Under the pieces are notes generated by a model. It saw nothing but the letters and a program-made list of their open reading frames with translations, did no database searches and had not been told where the DNA came from. A stretch of 64,000 nt of DNA from assembly GCA_009787625.1 (NCBI GenBank), contig WQSX01000010.1, forward strand, positions 1 to 64,000. Reading direction: 5' to 3'. Below, piece after piece: positions 42,556 to 51,949 of the stretch; positions within the stretch are counted from its first letter, which is position 1; each line of letters opens with the position of its first letter. The translations under genes were made by a program, and so were the position numbers. Origin of the DNA: Oscillospiraceae bacterium (GTDB lineage: Bacteria > Bacillota > Clostridia > Oscillospirales > Oscillospiraceae).

Positions 42556-43647
42556 ATGATGTTTAAAGTATTTATAGCTGAAGATGAACCTGCGTCTATG
42601 GAATACATTAAGAATATTATTCAGTTTAAATGCCCGGAGTTTTACGTTGCAGGTCAGGCTCATGATGGGGCAGAAGCATTAGAAAAACTTTTGGAAAACC
42701 CTGTAGATGTTCTGATTTCTGATGTTGAAATGGATGATGTAAATGGCATAGAGTTAATCACACAACTGGGTGAAATATACCCACAAACTCACTCAATTAT
42801 AGTTTCAGGGTATTCAGATTTCACCTATATGCAAGGAGCGCTTAGAGCAAGAGCAGTAGACTATATTTTAAAGCCAATTAATGTTCAACAAATGGTGGAT
42901 TTACTGAACAAAATAGCTGAAAAACTGCGAAAAACTCACATAGAAGAGCAATCACGCATATGGAGTGATTACATAGGCAAGCAACAGCCTGCGCAGGCTG
43001 TTGATGTGCACGCAAAGACATTGGATTTGGGAGAGTTTCCCCGTGTGGCTGACAATTATCTGCAAAGCGGAAACATTGCAGGCTTCAAAGATGAACTTGC
43101 CAGAAGTTTCAATATCTGGGAAAAGGAGTCGTATAATGCATTGCAAATAGTCAGGGCGCTGGAATTACTTTTTGTAAGAATTTCAAAGTTTAAGTCTCCT
43201 GATAGCTATTACGACTATCAAGAACCCTTGGCAACTGCTCTATATACTGCAAGTTCTATGCAAGAACTCATGTCTATGGTCTGGGATATTATTGCTAAAT
43301 TACTCGAATTAAATTCATCAATATATCAAAGCACAGGTGATTTGTTCGAACTTATAGGTGACTATATATCACGTCATTATATGGAACCGCTGTCATTAGA
43401 TGGGATATGCAGACGCTTCAACATTTCACAAACATATCTAAGCCGCCTATTTAGAAAACACAAAGAGATGACATTTAACGATTATCTGACAGTACTGCGT
43501 GTAGAGCGGGCAAAAGAAATTATCGCAAAAAATAGAGATATTAAGCTAAAAGATGTTGCTCAAATGGTAGGTTATCCTGATTCATCTTATTTCAGTAAAG
43601 TTTTTAGGCAGCACGTTGGATGTTCACCTTCACAGTATTCTCCTTAA
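42556..43647 (+). CDS. Response regulator, YesN family (REC plus AraC DNA-binding domain)
   Basis: 363 residues from the ATG at 42556, about ten bases after AAAGGA; the track start at 42544 lies in the ribosome site. Receiver domain at residues ~1-120 with phosphorylation-site context VLISDVEMDDVNG and YILKPI; C-terminal AraC double helix-turn-helix at ~265-363 (LDGICRRFNISQTYLSRLF, VAQMVGYPDSSYFSKVF). Partner of the upstream kinase and probable activator of the importer and rhamnosidase genes. Its translation may be limited by the leader hairpins. Confidence 0.93.
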   Translation: MMFKVFIAEDEPASMEYIKNIIQFKCPEFYVAGQAHDGAEALEKLLENPVDVLISDVEMDDVNGIELITQLGEIYPQTHSIIVSGYSDFTYMQGALRARAVDYILKPINVQQMVDLLNKIAEKLRKTHIEEQSRIWSDYIGKQQPAQAVDVHAKTLDLGEFPRVADNYLQSGNIAGFKDELARSFNIWEKESYNALQIVRALELLFVRISKFKSPDSYYDYQEPLATALYTASSMQELMSMVWDIIAKLLELNSSIYQSTGDLFELIGDYISRHYMEPLSLDGICRRFNISQTYLSRLFRKHKEMTFNDYLTVLRVERAKEIIAKNRDIKLKDVAQMVGYPDSSYFSKVFRQHVGCSPSQYSP

Positions 43648-43800
43648 ATGCGTCAAATACTTAGATCTATTGCCTAATGCATGTATTAAAAATTGCTTGT
43701 GTTGGATTTTACCATTTTTTGTGCTGATATATCCATAGACTTTGTGTTTTTTTTACAGTACACTCCATAGTATCACAAAAATAATTTGGAGGAAAATAGT

Positions 43801-45123
43801 ATGTTGAAAAAAATATCTTGTATGTTGCTGATAGCTATTCTGGCGATCGCCATCGTTGCATGTGACGATGCAGGGACACCGGAAGGTCAAATCCAAAACG
43901 GAGATAGCCCACAAAGCGATGTTGTGTTGTCGTACATCATCGACCGTGACACAGACCTAACCGGTTTGGTAGCGGTAATGGAAGCGTTTACCGCAGAGAC
44001 AGGTATTCGATTTGAACAAGAACTCAGACCGGGCGGAGCTGAAGGAGAAACGTTCCTGCAAGTTCGTTTTGCAACCGGCGAAGCCTCTGACTTCATTTGG
44101 TTTAACTCCGGCTCTATGGTACAGCTTTTAGACCCCACAAACAATCTTGCAGATTTAACAGGTCAACCGTTTTTAGACAGATTGCAATCTTCATTTTTGG
44201 AAACTGTCACCTTTGATGGTAGGGTAGTAGGTATTCCCGGAAGAACCTCAATGGGCGGCGGCTGGCTGTACAACATTGCTGTATATGAAGAGCTTGGGCT
44301 GGAAATACCGACAACATGGGATGAATTAGTTGCAAATAATGAAATAATTTTGGCATCAGGAAGAACTCCGGTTATAGCGTCGTATAGAGATAGTTGGACA
44401 GCACAACTCCTTCTTCTTGCAGATTTCCACAATTTACAAATTCAAGTGCCTAATTTTGCAGAGCAGTACAGTATAAACCAAGCACATTTTGCAACAACAC
44501 CTGCGGCGTTACGAGGATTTGAAAGGCTTGCCGATATTTTTGAAAGAGGGTTTATCAACGCTGACCACATGGCAGTTACTCACGATATGGCTCTTGAAAT
44601 GCTGGTTAGCGGTGAAGGTGTTCACTATCCTATGTTGACGTTTGCTTTGGATAGTATTTATGCAACGTTTGGTGAAGAGGCGGCAAATAATATAGGGATA
44701 TTTGCACAGCCCGCCGATAGCGCAGAACATACCGGACTCACAGTTTGGATGCCTGATGGTTGGTTTGCAAATCAAAATTCACCGAATCTTGAGTATGTCA
44801 TGCAGTTTTTCGACTTTTTCCTATCAGAGCAAGGTCAAGCTGTACTGATTTCTGTAGCTCGCGGTGTAGGACCCAGTGTGGTTATCGGAGCGCCCGCCGC
44901 CGATAATGCTTTTACAGCCGTAAGGCAAATGCAGGAAAGATATTTTGATACAGGAAGAAATGCGCCTGCGCTTGAATTCATTACTCCGGTTACCGGACCT
45001 AATCTTCCACAAATCTGTGTCGCAGTCGGTACGGGTACAATGACTCCGCTGGAAGGAGCACAAGAGTACGACAACGATGTCCGCAACCAAGCCCTTCAAT
45101 TGGAACTACCGGGCTGGGATTAA
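43801..45123 (+). CDS. Sugar ABC transporter substrate-binding lipoprotein
   Basis: 440 residues from the ATG at 43801; TTG at 43786 in the track is the ribosome site TTGGAGG. Signal peptide with lipobox (AIAIVACDDAG). The rest is the CUT1-type oligosaccharide-binding family pattern: LVAVMEAFTAETGI, DFIWFNSGSMVQLLDP, GRVVGIPGRTSMGGGWLYN and FFDFFLSEQGQAVL. With the next two permeases it forms an importer; its ATPase is not encoded here, so a shared MsmK-like ATPase is likely (inference). Context points to rhamnose-containing oligosaccharides. Confidence 0.88.
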   Translation: MLKKISCMLLIAILAIAIVACDDAGTPEGQIQNGDSPQSDVVLSYIIDRDTDLTGLVAVMEAFTAETGIRFEQELRPGGAEGETFLQVRFATGEASDFIWFNSGSMVQLLDPTNNLADLTGQPFLDRLQSSFLETVTFDGRVVGIPGRTSMGGGWLYNIAVYEELGLEIPTTWDELVANNEIILASGRTPVIASYRDSWTAQLLLLADFHNLQIQVPNFAEQYSINQAHFATTPAALRGFERLADIFERGFINADHMAVTHDMALEMLVSGEGVHYPMLTFALDSIYATFGEEAANNIGIFAQPADSAEHTGLTVWMPDGWFANQNSPNLEYVMQFFDFFLSEQGQAVLISVARGVGPSVVIGAPAADNAFTAVRQMQERYFDTGRNAPALEFITPVTGPNLPQICVAVGTGTMTPLEGAQEYDNDVRNQALQLELPGWD

Positions 45124-45143
45124 TAAGTAAATGTTTTAATATG

Positions 45144-45167
45144 CTTGGGGGCTTCACCGCCCCCAAG
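45144..45167 (+). terminator. Hairpin between binding protein and permease genes
   Basis: Perfect stem CTTGGGGGC/GCCCCCAAG with a 6-nt loop and then ATTTTAC. Its place after the binding-protein gene suggests partial termination, giving more binding protein than permease. Confidence 0.72.
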
Positions 45168-45247
45168 ATTTTACAAATTATAAACAATAGAAAAACAGTT
45201 CGAGATATCTTTTCTGTGTTCAAATTACGAGGTAGGAGGCAAAAGGT

Positions 45248-46102
45248 GTGACAAAAAAAGTATATCCATATTGGTTTTTGCTCCCAATCGGGATTTTATT
45301 TATTGTAATATTCGTAGTACCAACGTTGATGTCTTTCTTTTTTAGCTTCACTTGGTGGAATCTCACAGAGTGGAGATTCATTGGTTTTGACAATTTTATT
45401 CGTTTCTTTACGGAAAGAAGGCTGAGTGTAGGTATAACAAACACCATGATATATGCTGTATTTACCAGTGGTTTTAAAGTAGTGCTTGGACTTTTATTGG
45501 GTGCGTTTTTATGCACAAAACTAAAAACAGTGAGCTTCCTACGTTCAATGCTGTTTTTTCCGACACTGCTTTCAACAATGGCTGTTGGTATTAGTTTTTT
45601 TAGTATTATGCACCCGACTCGAGGTATAATAAATGAGACTTTGGCAATGATTGGAATTTCCGGTCCGGACTGGTTGGGAAATGCCGATTGGGCACTTTGG
45701 TCTGTAATTTTTGTCGACGTGTGGCGAGGAGTTGGTCTTGCGACAATCATATATATTGCAGGAATTATGTCCATTGATGAGCAATGCTATGAAGCATTGC
45801 TGGTTGATGGCGGCAATTGGTGGCACAAGTTTTGGTATATAACAGTACCACTCAGCCGCCCTGCCAGAAACTCTGTTATAATATTATCATTCATTGGTGG
45901 ATTACGTACTTTCGACTTAGTGTGGGTAATGACGGGAGGAGGCCCCGGATTTGCCTCAGAGTTATTGACATCAATCGTTTTCCGAAACTTTGCCAGTGGT
46001 TTTCATGGTTTAGCGACAGCAGGAAATGTGATTTTGTTTGTTCTGGTTTCAATATTGGTGTTCCCTCTGTTCTGGTGGATAAATAGGAAGGAGAATACGT
46101 GA
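45248..46102 (+). CDS. Sugar ABC transporter permease (MalF/UgpA type)
   Basis: 284 residues, six predicted helices, GTG start with TAGGAGG nine bases upstream. The EAA loop reads EALLVDGGNWWHKFWYITVP. Pairs with the downstream MalG-type permease to form the membrane pore of the CUT1 importer. Confidence 0.9.
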   Translation: MTKKVYPYWFLLPIGILFIVIFVVPTLMSFFFSFTWWNLTEWRFIGFDNFIRFFTERRLSVGITNTMIYAVFTSGFKVVLGLLLGAFLCTKLKTVSFLRSMLFFPTLLSTMAVGISFFSIMHPTRGIINETLAMIGISGPDWLGNADWALWSVIFVDVWRGVGLATIIYIAGIMSIDEQCYEALLVDGGNWWHKFWYITVPLSRPARNSVIILSFIGGLRTFDLVWVMTGGGPGFASELLTSIVFRNFASGFHGLATAGNVILFVLVSILVFPLFWWINRKENT

Positions 46103-46103
46103 T

Positions 46104-46946
46104 ATGAGCACAAAAAAGAAAGTAAGCGTGCGTAAAGTCATCATTGAAACATTCGCGGTTCTATTTGTGTTGGTGATATATGGTATACCGTTCTCTTTCG
46201 TAATATTAAATTCAGCTAAACCAAGGGCTGAAGCATTACAATTCAGGCTGAGTTTTCCACAGCAATTTGCTGCAATAGAAAACTTCACAGAGGTGTTACA
46301 GACCCAAAACTTTATGATAATACGAGCCTTTTTTAACAGTTTGATTATTACGGTTGCATCTGTGGCAATACTGGTTGTTTTCTGTGCATTGGCAGGGTTT
46401 GTCATGCAACGCCGTAAGGGTAAAATTTCGACAATAGCCAGCTACTTATCGCTAACCGGATTAATGGTACCACCTGCAATTGTTCCTACGATATGGGTGC
46501 TTCAATTTCTTGGAGTATTTGGGGAGTTGTCCAGTATGGTTATGGTGCAGGTTGTACTGCAAGCACCTTTTGCAATCATGCTTTACCGCAGTTTCTCGGC
46601 ATCAATACCGCGGGAAATTGATGAGGCCGCTTTTGTAGATGGATGCACTTCTCTCAGATATTTCTTTAATATAATGTTCCCACTCCTAAAGCCAATTACA
46701 GCAACAGTTGTGGTACTCTCAGCTATACATATCTATAACGACTTCGCAAATCCACTGTACTTTCTGCCCGGAGCAAGAAATGTCACAGTACAGCTCACAA
46801 TGTTTAATTTCTTCGGACAGTTTGGAAGTGCGTGGAATTTACTATTTGCAAATGTTGTACTAATTTCAATTCCACCGCTAATAGTATTTATATTCTTCAG
46901 TAAGCGCATAGTGTCAGGCATGGTAGCAGGTGCCGTTAAAGGGTAA
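46104..46946 (+). CDS. Sugar ABC transporter permease (MalG/UgpE type)
   Basis: 280 residues, six predicted helices; EAA loop DEAAFVDGCTSLRYFFNIMFP and the typical MalG C-terminal FFSKRIVSGMVAGAVKG. Starts one base after the previous gene's stop. Confidence 0.91.
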   Translation: MSTKKKVSVRKVIIETFAVLFVLVIYGIPFSFVILNSAKPRAEALQFRLSFPQQFAAIENFTEVLQTQNFMIIRAFFNSLIITVASVAILVVFCALAGFVMQRRKGKISTIASYLSLTGLMVPPAIVPTIWVLQFLGVFGELSSMVMVQVVLQAPFAIMLYRSFSASIPREIDEAAFVDGCTSLRYFFNIMFPLLKPITATVVVLSAIHIYNDFANPLYFLPGARNVTVQLTMFNFFGQFGSAWNLLFANVVLISIPPLIVFIFFSKRIVSGMVAGAVKG

Positions 46947-46975
46947 AGTTAAAATGTAAAGGAATGGTAATTATT

Positions 46976-49267
46976 ATGGTTAATTTTAAAGCGAAATTTA
47001 TTACCCCGGATGCGCCGGGTGATGCAGAGCTTTCAAAAGGAAAACTACTGCGCAAAAAATTCGAAATAAAAAGCGAAATAAAAAGCGCAACTGTACACGT
47101 AACAGCACTTGGATTATATGAGTTATATATCAATAATCAGCGAGTCGGAGATGCGGTGCTCACTCCCGGCTGGACTGAGTATAACTCTCGACTCCTTTAC
47201 CAAACATGGGATGTCACTTCAATATTGAGAAGCGGAAATAATGTGATAGGTGCAACTCTCGGAGCGGGCTGGTATAAGGGCGACCTCGGTTGGAAAAGTC
47301 TCCGCAATGGACTTGGGTTGCGAAATGTGTACGGCAAGCAAAGTGCTCTGCTTATGCAGCTTGATTTGGTACTTACAGATGGTAGCAGAGAATTGATTAT
47401 TACAGATGAATGCTGGAAGTGCTCAGAAGGTCCTATCCAATTTTCTGAACTTTATCATGGTGAGATATATGATGCCGGACAAGAGAAGGAGGGTTGGTGT
47501 GAAGCCGGATATGATGACTCAGGCTGGGATAATGTGGAAATAATAAATCGTAAGCCGGATACTCTGGCACCACAAGATGGACCGCTTATTCGCCGTCAAG
47601 AAGTAATAAAAGCGAAAAATCTATTCACTACGCCTAAAGGCGAGCTGGTATTGGATTTCGGGCAAAATATATCAGGTTGGGTGCGGTTCACTGTCAGCGG
47701 AAAAGCAGGTGATGTCGTTAAACTGCGCCATGCTGAGGTTCTTGACAGCGATGGGAATTTTTATACAGAAAACTTGCGTGCCGCTCGAAATGAGATACAA
47801 TATATTCTCAGCGGCAAAGAGAAAGAAATATTTGAACCACACTTTACGTTTCAAGGTTTCCAATACGCCTGCATTGATGAGTGGCCGGGAGAACCACAGC
47901 TTGGTGACTTTGAAGCAATCGTAGTGCATTCTGATATGAAGCGCACAGGCTGGTTCGAGTGTTCAAATCCGCTTTTAAATCAGCTTCATCATAACATTTT
48001 ATGGGGATTAAAAGGTAATTTTGTTGACGTGCCAACCGACTGCCCGCAACGAGACGAAAGGATGGGTTGGACCGGCGATGCACAGGTATTTATACGTACA
48101 TCGACGTATCTAATGGATACGAAAGACTTTTTCATCAAATGGCTACGCGACTTAAGAGCGGCACAATTTGATAATGGGGCAGTACCTTTTGTGGTGCCCG
48201 ATGTATTGACCGGGAATTTTAGTGATGGTGATATTATAGCAAATGCTGAAGCTGTTTCAGGCTGGGGCGATGCCGCAGTTATATGTCCATGGGCACTTTG
48301 GCTTGCCTATGGTGATGAAGAAATACTCCGTGAGTGCTATGAAAGTATGAAAAATTGGGTCGAATATATTCGCAAGCGTGCGACCGATGGTGTATTGTGG
48401 AATACAGATTTTCAGCTGGGCGATTGGGTTGCACTGGACGCAAAGGAAGGCAGTTACTTTGGTGCAACTGCCACGGACTTGATTGCCACTGCATATTATG
48501 CAAAATGCACTGAAATACTCGCAGAAACTGCAAGTATTCTTGGTAACACTAAAGATAAGACACTTTATACTTCATTACATGCAGATATTAAGAGAGCCTA
48601 TGAAAATGAGTTCTTTTCTCCAAACGGCCGTTTATGCAGTAACACACAAACAGCGCATATCCTCTCATTGGCATTTGACATTACCCCTGAGAAGTACAGA
48701 AAACGCACGGTTAAGGGGTTACTGCAACTGCTGGATGAAAATGATGGTCATTTGACAACAGGGTTTTTGGGTACACCATACTTTTGCCAAGTCTTAGCTG
48801 ATAACGGCTGTTTAGACGAAGCATATAATTTACTTTTAAAAGAAGGTTACCCATCATGGCTTTACCAGATAACCAAGGGTGCAACAACAGTCTGGGAGCA
48901 TTGGGATGGAATTAAGCCGGACGGTAGCATGTGGAGTGCAAATATGAATTCATTCAATCACTACGCATATGGCTCAGTCGGAGAGTTTCTGTATCGCACT
49001 GTGGCAGGAATTGATACTCACTCTACTCATGCCGGGTACAAGCATATAATAATGCGTCCAAGGCCGGGCGGAGGACTGACTTATGCAAGGGCTACCGTAG
49101 AAACGCCTCATGGAGCGGCATCAGTATCATGGAGTATTGAGGAAAATAAGTTTAAATTTGATGCCCATGTGCCTGATAACACGACCGCCACAATCGTATT
49201 ACCGAATGGGAGCACACATGAAGTTGGAGCCGGTGATCATAGCTACATAGTGGAAATACAGCGTTAA
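46976..49267 (+). CDS. Alpha-L-rhamnosidase, glycoside hydrolase family 78
   Basis: 763 residues from the ATG at 46976; GAAAGG-like AAAGGAATGG stands upstream. N-terminal beta domains (YELYINNQRVGDAVLTPGWT, DFGQNISGWVRF) lead into the GH78 (alpha/alpha)6 barrel with DVPTDCPQRDERMGWTGDAQ, which holds catalytic acids, then WEHWDGI and a C-terminal beta domain. Removes terminal alpha-L-rhamnose from oligosaccharides or glycosides. No signal peptide is visible, so it acts in the cytoplasm on imported material. Last gene of the sugar operon. Confidence 0.93.
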   Translation: MVNFKAKFITPDAPGDAELSKGKLLRKKFEIKSEIKSATVHVTALGLYELYINNQRVGDAVLTPGWTEYNSRLLYQTWDVTSILRSGNNVIGATLGAGWYKGDLGWKSLRNGLGLRNVYGKQSALLMQLDLVLTDGSRELIITDECWKCSEGPIQFSELYHGEIYDAGQEKEGWCEAGYDDSGWDNVEIINRKPDTLAPQDGPLIRRQEVIKAKNLFTTPKGELVLDFGQNISGWVRFTVSGKAGDVVKLRHAEVLDSDGNFYTENLRAARNEIQYILSGKEKEIFEPHFTFQGFQYACIDEWPGEPQLGDFEAIVVHSDMKRTGWFECSNPLLNQLHHNILWGLKGNFVDVPTDCPQRDERMGWTGDAQVFIRTSTYLMDTKDFFIKWLRDLRAAQFDNGAVPFVVPDVLTGNFSDGDIIANAEAVSGWGDAAVICPWALWLAYGDEEILRECYESMKNWVEYIRKRATDGVLWNTDFQLGDWVALDAKEGSYFGATATDLIATAYYAKCTEILAETASILGNTKDKTLYTSLHADIKRAYENEFFSPNGRLCSNTQTAHILSLAFDITPEKYRKRTVKGLLQLLDENDGHLTTGFLGTPYFCQVLADNGCLDEAYNLLLKEGYPSWLYQITKGATTVWEHWDGIKPDGSMWSANMNSFNHYAYGSVGEFLYRTVAGIDTHSTHAGYKHIIMRPRPGGGLTYARATVETPHGAASVSWSIEENKFKFDAHVPDNTTATIVLPNGSTHEVGAGDHSYIVEIQR

Positions 49268-49273
49268 ACAAGA

Positions 49274-50263
49274 CTACACCAATTGCCTTTTCTTTTGAAC
49301 GCAATCGAAGCCCACTGCGGCAGCAAGTACAACTCCTCTTACAATCATTTGATCAAATGCACTTATGCCAAGAAGAATCATGCCGTTGGTAAGAATACCT
49401 ATTATGAAAACGCCTGCGATAACATTGGAAATTTTTCCGTAACCACCCGTGATGGAAACACCACCTAAAACAACGCATGTTATAACGTCAAACTCCCAAC
49501 CCGAACCTGCGGTTGGCTGTGCGGAATTTGTTCGAGAGAGAAGAACGATGCCTGCAAGTCCTGCGAAGAATCCTGATAGAGCATAAACAAGACATTTTAT
49601 TCGTTTAATTCGAATACCCGACAGCAGCGACGCCTCCTCATTGCCGCCAATTGCGTAAAAGTAGCGCCCAAAGTAAGATTTGTTCAAAATGAAGCTTCCG
49701 ATGGCGAAACAGACAATCATTATTATTACCGGCACCGGAACAGGAGTATTGAGGAACATGCCCTGCCCGATTACACGAAAGGTATCATCAAAACCAAAAA
49801 TTGGTCTGCCGCCACTTATCCTGAGCGCAACACCTTGTATGACTGTTTGCATTGCAAATGTTGCAATAATTGCAGGAATTCCTATAAAGGCAACCATAGC
49901 ACCGTTTAGCAGTCCGATGATGGTTGACAAACCCAAGGAAATGATGATGGCAAGCCACATGTTGACACCTAAATTGACCATCAGAAATGCGCAAGCAACA
50001 CCGACAAAGCTTATTATTGAGCCAACAGAGAGGTCAATTCCGGACGTTAAAATAATAAATGTCATTCCAACTGCGGCAATACCAAACATGGAAACCTGCA
50101 AAAGTATGGTTAGAAGATTATTATAGTGTAAAAATCTTGGATGAGCGATTGCAAAAACAATAAATAGAATTAAAAATACAATCCATATAGCCTTATCTTT
50201 AATCTGATATTGGATCATATAACCCAAATTGTTGCTCCCATCCTGTTTAGTTTGTGTTTGCAT
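49274..50263 (-). CDS. rbsC: Ribose-type ABC transporter permease
   Basis: 329 residues with eight to ten predicted helices, CUT2 permease pattern: ILTSGIDLSVGSIISFVGV, AFIGIPAIIATFAMQT and YAIGGNEEASLLSGI. Overlaps rbsA end by 17 bases, with AAGGAGG eight bases before its ATG. It transports the sugar delivered by the RbsB-type protein. Convergent with the rhamnosidase gene, six bases between stops. True sugar could be rhamnose or another monosaccharide. Confidence 0.88.
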   Translation of the reverse strand: MQTQTKQDGSNNLGYMIQYQIKDKAIWIVFLILFIVFAIAHPRFLHYNNLLTILLQVSMFGIAAVGMTFIILTSGIDLSVGSIISFVGVACAFLMVNLGVNMWLAIIISLGLSTIIGLLNGAMVAFIGIPAIIATFAMQTVIQGVALRISGGRPIFGFDDTFRVIGQGMFLNTPVPVPVIIMIVCFAIGSFILNKSYFGRYFYAIGGNEEASLLSGIRIKRIKCLVYALSGFFAGLAGIVLLSRTNSAQPTAGSGWEFDVITCVVLGGVSITGGYGKISNVIAGVFIIGILTNGMILLGISAFDQMIVRGVVLAAAVGFDCVQKKRQLV

Positions 50264-51776
50264 TTGTAAGTACCTCCTTGTGTTTTATAGCAGATGCATA
50301 AGACATGATGGTATCTTGGTCGAACTCGCTTTTTTCAAGAGTTCCGGTTATTTCACCCTCAGCAAGCACGATAATTCTGTCAGACATACCAATAAGTTCT
50401 GCCATTTCAGAAGAAATCAAAAGTATCGACTTACCCTCGTTCTCCACCAAATCATTCATCAATTTGTAGATTTCTTGCTTTGCTCCGACATCTATTCCGC
50501 GCGTTGGTTCATCAAATATAATAAGCTCGGAGTTGGCTGCCAAGCATTTGCCCAAAATTACTTTTTGCTGGTTTCCGCCGCTTAAATTTTTGACAAGTTG
50601 TTGCAAGCTTGGTGTCTTTATCTGTAGTTCATCTTTATACTTATTTGAAATAGCTGATTCTGTTTTTGATTTGATGACACTTAAAGTTGATATGCGCTTG
50701 TAAATAGGCATGTTGATGTTATTTTTGATTGATATGCCAAGAAGAGCTCCATGTTTCTTGCGGTCTTCAGGAACCAATGCTATACCGAGGTCAATTGAAT
50801 TTCGCGGGCTTTTGGGATTGATTTCATTTCCTTTGAAGATGATTTGACCTTTTTCCTTTTTAGCAATACCGAAAATTATCTGAGCCAATTCGGTGCGTCC
50901 TGCACCAATCAAACCACCAAGACCCAGAATCTCGCCTTTGTGGACTTTGAGGTTTATATCTTTGTCGCCATGCCCCGTCAGATTTTTAAGTTCAAGCACT
51001 ACTTCATCTTTGTCGATGCAATCTCCTCTGGTTGGAAATGTTTCTTTGAGTGTGCGTCCAACCATCAAGTGAATCAGTTCATCTACATCAGTTTCGCTTG
51101 TGTTTAATGTTGCGATATATTCTCCGTCACGGAGCACCACAACTCTGTCTGAGAGCTGAAAAATCTCTTCAAGACGGTGTGATATGTATATTATGGAAAC
51201 ACCCTGTTCCCGTAAAAGCTTAACGACGGAAAACATGCTTTCAACTTCCGCATTTGTGAGAGGAGCAGAGGGTTCATCCATAATTAAAATTTTCGCATTT
51301 TGTTCAATAGCCTTTGCAATCTCAACCATTTGCTGATAACCGACAGTCAAATGTTTCATCAGTGTTTTAGGGTTTATTTTTATATTTAAACGCTCAAATA
51401 CCTGCTCTGCTCTGCGCTCCATAGCCGCTTTATCTATCATAAAGCCTTTTCGTATGGGTCTACCTAAAAATAGGTTTTCTGCTACGGTCAGTTCTTGAAC
51501 GTTGTTGAATTCTTGGTAAACAATTGCAATACCATTTTCTGCTGCAAGCCCCGGAGTCATGCTTGAAAAAACTTTTCCATTTACAATAATTTCCCCTTCA
51601 GTGGGGACAACAGCTCCTGAACATGTTTTTATCAAAGTAGATTTTCCCGCTCCATTTTCACCAATCAGCGCAAGAACTTCTCCCTCTTTGACCTGAAGTG
51701 AAACGTCGCTCAGAGCAACAACACCGGGATAAACTTTCTTTATGTTTTTTAGTTCTAAAACATATTTTTCACTCAT
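50247..51776 (-). CDS. rbsA: Ribose-type ABC transporter ATPase (two ATPase domains)
   Basis: 509 residues with tandem ATPase domains as in CUT2 systems. First: Walker A GENGAGKST, Walker B ILIMDEPSAPL, switch YISHRLEEIF. Second: degenerate loop GLIGAGRTE, signature LSGGNQQKVI, Walker B LIIFDEPTRGIDVG. Energises import with RbsC. Separated from rbsB by 173 bases holding palindrome F. Confidence 0.92.
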   Translation of the reverse strand: MSEKYVLELKNIKKVYPGVVALSDVSLQVKEGEVLALIGENGAGKSTLIKTCSGAVVPTEGEIIVNGKVFSSMTPGLAAENGIAIVYQEFNNVQELTVAENLFLGRPIRKGFMIDKAAMERRAEQVFERLNIKINPKTLMKHLTVGYQQMVEIAKAIEQNAKILIMDEPSAPLTNAEVESMFSVVKLLREQGVSIIYISHRLEEIFQLSDRVVVLRDGEYIATLNTSETDVDELIHLMVGRTLKETFPTRGDCIDKDEVVLELKNLTGHGDKDINLKVHKGEILGLGGLIGAGRTELAQIIFGIAKKEKGQIIFKGNEINPKSPRNSIDLGIALVPEDRKKHGALLGISIKNNINMPIYKRISTLSVIKSKTESAISNKYKDELQIKTPSLQQLVKNLSGGNQQKVILGKCLAANSELIIFDEPTRGIDVGAKQEIYKLMNDLVENEGKSILLISSEMAELIGMSDRIIVLAEGEITGTLEKSEFDQDTIMSYASAIKHKEVLTNANTN

Positions 51777-51818
51777 AACTAAATCAACCTTTCAAAATTG
51801 AAACTGTTCACCACTTTC

Positions 51819-51913
51819 GCAGATGATGAGCAACTTATCCTGATTTTTCGGGAACCATCGGGATATACACCGCTGTTCTCCCGAAAAACCAGTGCAAACT
51901 GCCCATCTTCTGC
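51819..51913. repeat. Large palindrome family, copy F (between rbsB and rbsA)
   Basis: Loop 51855-51877 (CCATCGGGATATACACC... on plus), inner stem TTTTTCGGGA/TCCCGAAAAA. Outer arms AACTGTTCACCA (51802) and TGGTGAATAGTTATT (to 51934) pair well, so the whole unit is about 130 bp. It starts about 16 bases after the rbsB stop. Confidence 0.94.
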
Positions 51914-51949
51914 CAGACTGGTGAATAGTTATTCAAAATTTACATATGA

